Source of the DNA: Neopestalotiopsis rosae
Taxonomy: Eukaryota > Ascomycota > Sordariomycetes > Amphisphaeriales > Sporocadaceae
Direction of reading: 5' to 3'
Assembly (NCBI GenBank): GCA_023078685.1
Contig: JALGAS010000001.1
Location: 3,844,001-3,908,000 of the forward strand
DNA length: 64,000 nucleotides
Under the pieces are notes generated by a model. The model did not search any database and was not told the DNA's origin. It was given only the letters and a program-made list of their open reading frames with translations. Below are positions 57,869 to 64,000 of this stretch, piece by piece (positions within the stretch are counted from its first letter, which is position 1; the number at the start of each line of letters is the position of its first letter). The position numbers and the translations under genes were made by a program.

Positions 57869-58739
57869 GGCATCCAACTCCTCCCCTCTCAGCTCTCTCA
57901 CCCTTCCAAGAAAAGAGACAATAGTTGCTCCCTCCACCACCATCACATTCGGATCAAACCCCTCTACACCCATCTAGGCAAAGTAGACACGTACAAATCG
58001 CGGGATTCGCTTACATTTATACGTGGCCATGCAAGGCCGTTGCATCCTTTGGAAACCCTGGGACCTACCATGGTGGAAGGGGTACCACTACTAGATTGTC
58101 ATTCTGCCCATTTTCACTCTAGTCGGCATTTCTCGTTTCACAGAGCATCGTCACTGCGTAGCAGATTGCGAGATCTGGCAAAAACAGGAATTGGAAATTT
58201 ACACAGACTGCACAGGGACACTGTGTATGTAAAAGCATTGTGGCGTGCAATCGAACATCGCATATTTCACAAATGGCTTTCATCCAATCCGTCACCTCCC
58301 ATTTGCACAACATTTGATGCCGCCCTTTTAAAACGAGACGAAAGAAGCAAGCCGCCTCCCGCTGGCATTGATCCGATTGAGCCCTACGATATGGTATTAA
58401 AGCTTACTGAAATAAAGAAAGAAATAAATTAAGAAATATTACCTATGATTTTTCCTCTTCTCTAATGGGTTCGAAGAAAACAGCGAGAGAGAGAAAAAAA
58501 TATGGGGAATCGTCTTAAGATATGTTAAATAAGCCAGAGATGGGGGGATGTACCAGATCAGAGTATCTTGGATGTGCTTATTCATGGAGTGTCAAGTCTT
58601 AATTGTCACTTAATTTTTTTGGATAGATAGACGGCCGCAGGTAAGGGTCCAATCTGCTGGTGTATGGCTTGGGCCCGATTCTTGTCTAGACGTCTTGTCA
58701 ACCGGTCATAGAGATCCTTTGATTTGATTTTTCTATAGA
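57869..58739. other. Convergent intergenic region (RSA3 and LACTB2-like 3' ends)
   Basis: 871 bp. An open plus-strand frame (58040-58432) lies in what is probably 3' UTR and shows no motif. The stretch near 58430-58520 is A-rich. Nothing else recognised. Confidence 0.45.
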
Positions 58740-59654
58740 TTATAGACTGGATCTGTCCTTGAGCCTCCACCTATCACCATCATCGAGTGATACTTTGCCT
58801 TCTTTTTGCAGCTTTTGGAGGATCTGCACGATGCCACCAACGGCCGGGCCGTGTAGATTCTCAGGATATGCGGCGTAGATAACTTTGACCAATTCAATGG
58901 GACTCCATGCATCGCCTTGTGACCCTGCGCGTGACGAGGGAGCATCACCAGTATCCTTAGTCGACTCGAGGGTTCGTAGCACTTGCTTCTCACGCTCATA
59001 TCTGTGATATATGTACTCGGAGATCTTGGCCGTGACATCTGGGAGAACCGGACCGTGGCCGGGATAGCCTCTACCCGAAACCAGCTTGCCCATCTGCTCC
59101 AGACTTTGAAGGTAGGTGGCGAGATCCTCAAAGACGGCAGTGCCTTGGCCCAATACATTATCTCCAGTGAAGAGAGAGTTCTCCTCTTTCAGTACAAAGA
59201 CCATGTGATCAATGGCATGGCCTGGCGTGTATACTGCCTTAAGCGTGGCGCCCTCAACCTCAAACACCTGGCCGTCCTCGATATCCAACCAACCCTTGTG
59301 GGGATCACGCTTGTACACAGTCGTCTTGGGCGAGGCTTCCAAGAGGTCTGGCACGCCATCTATGTGGTCGTGATGCCAGTGCGTGAGCAGGGCGCTCTCG
59401 ATGGAGGCATTCTCCTCGGCGAGCACGCGCTTCAAGGTGGCGATCCACGAAGGCTTGCCCTCACCTGTGTCAATGAGTAGTCGCCTGGATCCCGTCCCAA
59501 GCAGATACGTGTTTGTGCCCTGCAAGCTGAATTTGCCGGGATTTCCGCCAAGTATTCGGAGAACCGTGGGACTGAGTCTTTCAACTTCGGGCAGCGATAC
59601 AAGTTGCGCCGCCATCTTTCTGATACTGGTACGTATGGTGGGGGTCAGCCTCAT
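58740..59654 (-). CDS. LACTB2-like metallo-beta-lactamase-fold endoribonuclease
   Basis: An intronless ORF of 304 codons. The sequence from VERLSPTVLRILGGNPGKFS and LQGTNTYLLGTG matches the start of animal LACTB2. The metal motif HWHHDH is at 92-97 (HxHxDH), with the later ligands in TPGHAID and FTGDNVLGQGT. A C-terminal winged-helix-like region (about 230-300) contains KVIYAAYPENLHGPA. Human LACTB2 is a mitochondrial single-strand RNA endonuclease; in fungi close relatives also occur as hydrolases in polyketide clusters, but no PKS is present here. Two starts are possible. M1 (59654) adds a basic 13-residue leader (MRLTPTIRTSIRK) that could be a mitochondrial signal; M14 (59615, MAAQLVSLPEVERL) matches the animal protein start. 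Confidence 0.88.
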   Translation of the reverse strand: MRLTPTIRTSIRKMAAQLVSLPEVERLSPTVLRILGGNPGKFSLQGTNTYLLGTGSRRLLIDTGEGKPSWIATLKRVLAEENASIESALLTHWHHDHIDGVPDLLEASPKTTVYKRDPHKGWLDIEDGQVFEVEGATLKAVYTPGHAIDHMVFVLKEENSLFTGDNVLGQGTAVFEDLATYLQSLEQMGKLVSGRGYPGHGPVLPDVTAKISEYIYHRYEREKQVLRTLESTKDTGDAPSSRAGSQGDAWSPIELVKVIYAAYPENLHGPAVGGIVQILQKLQKEGKVSLDDGDRWRLKDRSSL

Positions 59655-61051
59655 CTATAAAGAAGAACGCAAAAGTCCTTGCGATGCGATAAATCCCGTC
59701 TCGACCAGATGCGAGAGAACAAGACTATTATAGGCAGAAAATGGCTCCGAGATGGTCGCCGGAAAGGAAACAATCCCTGCGATCCGGTCATAAATGGGTA
59801 AAATGGTCAGACGAATGCAGTGGAGGGGAGCGAGATGCCGAGGTTGTCATCAATCACGACATTCTGCGCATTGTAAGTCAGGCAAGGTAGGCTTGGGCCG
59901 GTTAGGGCCATATAAGCAGATAGGCTTCAAGGTTTGGTATGTAAGTACCGTGGGTTAGCCATGAGTCTGATAGCTGCTGGCTGACTTTTCCGTCAGCTTA
60001 GATTCCGCTTTCAACAATTGAGAACGAAGATACTTTGTAGATGACTCTATTGATAAATGATGCAAGAAGAGCACCGTACAAACGAAAGCAAATCTCCTAT
60101 CTGTCGGAAGTATTAAATCAACGGAATACCGGTTCTACTATTTATGTATGAAATTCGGAGATACTTACATACCTGCCCACCCAAGCACCCACCTAAGCTT
60201 ACAGTACCTGACTGGAGTGCGTAGGTACACTACGGAGCATCGTCAGAGGTTTTCCCCGGAAGCTTGGAGCCACAGCGGCGGAGAGGAACGCCTGCGGTCT
60301 ACGCTAACATTGGCAGTCACACCGGGATAAACCCCTGAAACCCAGCCACTAGCGCCCTCTGATAAGATCGCTAATCAGGTGCTGATAAGCAATTTCCAGC
60401 ACCTCGTCTTTCGCCTTACAGCAGCTACGACTGTAAACGAACGAGCGAGCAGCTTCAAGTAACGAACTGCCCCGACTTGCCGCCTGTTCACACGAGAGAA
60501 ACCAAATTGCTCCGACACAGATGACACAAGAGAAACAAATCATATCCACGAGACTTGGTTGTTAGAAGCAGTGCAAAACCGTATGTACCTGTGGGAGTCC
60601 CTTCTTTGCTGTTGTTCACGGTTGTTCTCTCGATTGTGGTGGGATGGACGCTAGCTAACAGTCCCCAGCGCTCCGGTCGCAATCGCATTGCTACAACACA
60701 CCGGCAGCCTCACGATACCCTCACAATTGCGCAACAAGGCCATAGCATCCGGCGTTTCGGCTGTAGGATCCGCTGCACAAGCTCCTCTCTTCTCACGAAC
60801 GCAACGAGTGCATTGATCATCGCCGGACCTGCTTTGAATCAAGCTTCGCAAGTAAACCAGCAACTTGTGTCGAACCCATTTACATTACTGCGCCAGTCGC
60901 ATCCCGCAGTCTGCCCCCGAAAACCTCGCCTCGCCAGCTCGGTACACACACGACTCACTCGTGTATACACCCCGCTTCTTTTGTTCTCGCACAAGAGGGC
61001 TGGGATTTCAACCTCATCGTCTCATATTTGTGATTGAGCATTCAGCACAAC
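59655..61051. other. Divergent region between LACTB2-like gene and UBP8
   Basis: 1.4 kb, presumed promoters of both genes. No TATA box or repeat stands out. A 160-codon open frame (60555-61037) runs just up to the UBP8 start, lacks family motifs, and I read it as leader. Confidence 0.45.
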
Positions 61052-62949
61052 ATGAGCGCACGGCCAAACGAGGCGGCCTCTCCGTCCGTCAAGATCAAGT
61101 CCCCAGAGGCTGGCACACCTCTATTTGGCTGTGGTATGTGTTGCATTTCCAGCAATGTCTTGCCATGTCTTCTTGTCCACCGAGGCTCCTGTGGACGAAT
61201 ATATACTGATCTACCATTTCAGAGCATGTCCAGATTCTTCTCTCCAACAGCCCCGATATTATGGCAAGCTCCATCCAGTATTATAAGATGCTGCTCCGCG
61301 TGATATACGACAGTACCGCCGTCGTTCCCCAGACCTCCAAGATCCCCGAAGGCATCATTACCACGTCTCTGACGTCCAATTATCTTTGCCTGCAATGTTC
61401 CGCCATTGTCCCGGAAGAGGAGCGCGGGAAGCATGCTTCCAAGAAAAGTCACCGATTCTACGTCGACTCACGGACTGGTTCCTTCTACTGCCATCTATGT
61501 GAAGATTTCGTATGGGACCCGACCTTGGAAGAGCTGAGAGTCAAGAAGCTTGGGACCGGCACATTTAGCGGTAGGTCATCAGAAAAATCACCAAGCTTAT
61601 CGTCAATATTTTCGTCACAATACACCCTCCCGAGCAGCGCACTCACATGCATACATGTCCCTCACTTGTCCGTTGCTTGACAGCGCTGAACTGACGCATC
61701 CCAGGCCGTAAGAGAAAACACGAGGAGCTTTTCTCCGACCCGGTCAAGGATGACCCTCGATATATTCCGAATAATACTACATTGGCGTCATGCAAGGCCG
61801 ATGGTCTACGTGGTATATACAATGCTGGCGCAACTTGTTATCAAAACGTTGTTCTGCAGAGCTTTTTGCACAATCCGATACTGCGAAATTTCTACCTCAG
61901 CGATGGACATCACGAGGGAGACTGTGAGGTCTCTCATTGTCTGAGCTGCTCCATGGATGCCATGTTCCAAGAGTTCTATGCGATGGAGAATACTAACGGT
62001 TACACCGCTGCCAACATCCTTTCGGGCTTTTGGATCAGTGAGAAGAAGGCCTTTGAGAATCTGGTAACCACAAAGGAGCAGGATGCCCATGAATTCTTTC
62101 AGTTTCTCGCTGAGGAACTTCACGAACGCAATGGTGACGGCAAGAAGCCGGAGACGGGCAGCGAACATAGCTGTAATTGCATCATCCATCAGACTTTTTA
62201 CGGAAAACTTCAGAGGCAGACCACATGCCAGTCGTGTGGCGGCGTTACGGACGCAGTGGAGTCCTTCTTGGATCTCAGCTTGGGGCTTGACAACCTAGCC
62301 CAGAAGCGCAGCAAGAAGAACAAGAATGCCCCTGTCAGCCTTACTCTGCAAGAGTGTCTCGACGAAGAGTATATCAAGTCAGACAAGTGCGACTACCGTT
62401 GTCGGAATTGTGACTCGATGCAACAGGCTCGACGTGACAATAGCATCAAGCTGTTGCCCAATACTCTATCTATACAACTCAAGGTAGGCCTTCAGACCTT
62501 TGCCAGTACAGGAACCGGCAGTAAGTAAGCAAGTAACTGACTGGATGATCACAGCGATTCGAATATAAGCAGGGTATTCGAGAGACCAAGGCTTCAAAGA
62601 TTGAAACTCCAGTACAATTTCCTCTGACACTCAACATGACCCCCTACACGTCTCGTGGCAGGTCAGCAGCCGGACAAGAGGGCCAGGAGCTAGCTCGCTC
62701 ATGCACATACGATCTTCTCTGCGTCGTGGTCCATGTGGGGGAAATTGACACGGGGCATTACGTATCATATTGTCGAGTAGGCGACCAGGTAAGCATGATC
62801 TTTCCGCCAGCTCATCTCAGCTCATTTGAATGCTAATATGTGGAAAGTGGTTCGCATTCAATGACCACCGTGTGGAAATGGCCACCAAGTCAGAGGTTCT
62901 GAACGCAAAGGCCTATCTCTTGTTCTATATTATCCGATCCTTGTCTTAG
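61052..62949 (+). CDS. UBP8: SAGA-associated ubiquitin hydrolase Ubp8 (USP22/USP51 class)
   Basis: Five exons: 61052-61133, 61223-61570, 61705-62483, 62555-62788, 62848-62949; 514 aa. Phases 1, 1, 0, 0 all fit. The N-terminal ZnF-UBP domain (about 25-135) shows GCEHV, YLCLQCSAIV, HASKKSHRFYVD and FYCHLCEDFVWD. The USP catalytic domain begins GLRGIYNAGATCYQNVVLQS with the catalytic Cys at about 188. It continues with TKEQDAHEFFQFL and a zinc knuckle of CxxC pairs (TCQSCGG, YRCRNCDS). The catalytic His is in DTGHYVSYCRV, followed by the WFAFND strand. Ubp8 removes ubiquitin from histone H2B within the SAGA deubiquitinating module. The Cys box reads NAGATCYQN rather than the usual NLGNTCFMN, but the Cys itself is intact. 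Confidence 0.95.
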
Positions 62950-63127
62950 ACGGCGAAAAGAGCATCAAGTCGAGATTTGCACGAGGGAGTAGTACTCAGG
63001 CATTCGCTTTTGCTCGCGCACTGCTTGTTGGCGGGACGGTCAAGGCAATGGGGCATGAGAAGAATCAGGGAGGAGGGAGATGAAGGCGGAGAAGAAAAAA
63101 AGAAAGAAGGGGCAAAAAAATTCTTCT
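62950..63127. other. UBP8 3' region
   Basis: Short spacer with an A/G-rich run (about 63060-63120) on the plus strand. Nothing else recognised. Confidence 0.4.
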
Positions 63128-63827
63128 TTATGATACCTTGACAGCATTTGGTTTACGGAAACGCACAAGACGCATAGCCACGGCCTGATTTAGAGGAGCA
63201 TCGGGGGCCAAAATACAGTAAATGTGCTCCAGGCGGCATTGGGACAATTGTATGGTTTTCTCCTCATGATCAAATGGCACTGATACTTGGTTATTCTGCA
63301 CTTGAATCAAGTCCAGGCGTGTGTCTGCTACTCATCAACGGTGGAATGATTTTGTGTGACACGTAGACTTTATTTGATAAAGGAGGGTGTGGACAAGATG
63401 CCCAAGTACAATAATCAATCAGAAGTCTGCGTACGGATGTATAAGGGTCTATATTTTTCCCTCCCTTTCTTCCCTTTATGATCTTTCTAAATTCTTAATA
63501 ATTTTTATATAGGAAGGGAAAAAGGCAAACTTGCTTTATTCCAAATGGATTTCCTATGTAAACTTTTTTCCTATTCTTTTTATTCTTTTCATACTCTTGT
63601 TCTGGGTAGCGCGCAGAGTTCTGCTTGGTTAGTGTAGGCAATCAGTAGGGGCACCCGTCACTTGGAAGACGGCTCTCCTCCAATTGTTCCACATAGCCTT
63701 CCACGGCTTCTACAATATCGAACGTATTGCAAGGTGGCGCTTCGTCGCGCCTAGAGCTGCGCTTGAGCGCAACCCGTCGGCCCTGTCGCACACAAACAAC
63801 CCTGTGCTTTACAAGAATTGGGGCCAT
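63128..63827 (-). CDS. Doubtful small two-exon gene of unknown function
   Basis: On the minus strand an ATG at 63827 (MAPILVKHRVVCVRQGRRVA) opens 55 codons that can be joined, in phase 1, to a second open segment at 63327-63128. That segment ends LVRFRKPNAVKVS and a stop; together they give 121 aa. The implied intron is 334 bp, AT-rich, with a weak GTGACG donor and a TGAGTAG acceptor, so the join is uncertain. Both segments look protein-like (EAVEGYVEQLEESRLP; RLDLIQVQNNQVSVPF) but match no family I know. The two pieces could also be unrelated, or exons of a gene with a different structure. The gene would be convergent with UBP8. Confidence 0.3.
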
Positions 63828-64000
63828 AATATGCACGGAATCACGCCTGGGTGACAGTGAGACAACAGAGGGACGGACGGATTTTAAGGAATTAAGAAGA
63901 AGGTTTTAAGGTCTGCGCTAGGTATAATCCGGCGGCGCATAGGGCAGAATAGCTTCGTCATACCGGGAACGTTGCTCGTCACATTTCATTCACCTGCCAG
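63828..64000. other. Right edge of window
   Basis: A minus-strand segment ending in a TAG at 63920-63918 reads EAILPYAPPDYT, which could be the C-terminal exon of a gene lying beyond the edge. It is only about 20 codons long and has no certain acceptor, so this is a guess. Confidence 0.2.

Noticed and set aside
58740..59654. LACTB2-like gene as part of a polyketide cluster, since related hydrolases occur there
   Set aside because: No PKS, NRPS or tailoring gene in the window; the neighbours are RSA3 and UBP8.
60866..60905. TGGCGCAGT and GGGTTCGAC on the minus strand, like tRNA A and B boxes
   Set aside because: The boxes are only about 13 bp apart, far too close for a tRNA gene.
60555..61037. 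160-codon plus-strand frame before UBP8
   Set aside because: It starts at a non-ATG codon, has no family features and ends at the UBP8 leader.
1..64000. CRISPR arrays, prophage, insertion sequences or intact LTR/DNA transposons
   Set aside because: No regular spaced repeats, transposase, integrase or reverse transcriptase motifs were seen in any frame. The organism is a eukaryote.

Overview
The window is a piece of a filamentous ascomycete nuclear genome, most likely Sordariomycetes and probably Hypocreales. The genes carry short spliceosomal introns (about 53-260 bp) with GTRNGT donors and CTAAC/CTGAC branch sites. The gene families present (FKS1 glucan synthase, an LCB1 serine palmitoyltransferase subunit, Dal5-type permease, bromodomain/BAH RSC subunit, small secreted cysteine-rich protein) are typical of that group. 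The Tyr at the first position of FKS1 hot spot 1 also occurs in some Hypocreales such as Fusarium solani. There are no prokaryotic or viral genes, CRISPR arrays or intact transposons.

Layout, left to right. 1-1091 (-): N-terminal part of an NRDE2-family nuclear protein, running off the left edge. 3134-5965 (+): intracellular CLC chloride/proton antiporter. 6446-7224 (-): small membrane protein. 8628-9601 (+): PIG-L/GPI12 deacetylase. 10034-12559 (-): mitochondrial PPR-like protein. 12937-13419 (+): LSM3. 14444-16398 (+): Dal5-family permease with an apparent 3-nt microexon. 17466-17860 (+): small secreted six-cysteine protein. 18794-22514 (+): RSC1/2-like double-bromodomain BAH protein with a long Asp-Ala repeat. 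24054-26402 (+): NYN-domain protein. 27821-29180 (+): GT25 glycosyltransferase. 29730-31146 (-): GH17 cell-wall glucanase/transglycosidase. 33108-35030 (-): LCB1. 36286-42156 (-): FKS1. 42157-49284: 7.1 kb without a recognisable gene. 49285-51309 (+): GCNA-type SprT protease. 51769-52697 (-): MOG1. 52698-57526: gene-poor stretch with a tRNA-like relic and one doubtful secreted-protein gene. 57527-57868 (+): RSA3. 58740-59654 (-): LACTB2-like metallo-beta-lactamase-fold nuclease. 61052-62949 (+): UBP8. 63128-63827 (-): doubtful small two-exon gene.

Many genes concern the cell envelope and membranes: GPI anchor synthesis (PIG-L), sphingoid base synthesis (LCB1), beta-1,3-glucan synthesis (FKS1) and remodelling (GH17), a secretory-pathway glycosyltransferase (GT25) and endosomal ion exchange (CLC). 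The rest are housekeeping nuclear and RNA genes (NRDE2, LSM3, RSC, UBP8, MOG1, RSA3, GCNA). I see no biosynthetic cluster or defence system. The best leads are the 3-nt microexon, the FKS1 hot-spot tyrosine, the splice-dependent upstream ORF of the NYN gene, alternative acceptors in the RSC gene, and two gene-poor blocks. All exon structures were read by eye from splice signals and frame; none is supported by transcript data.
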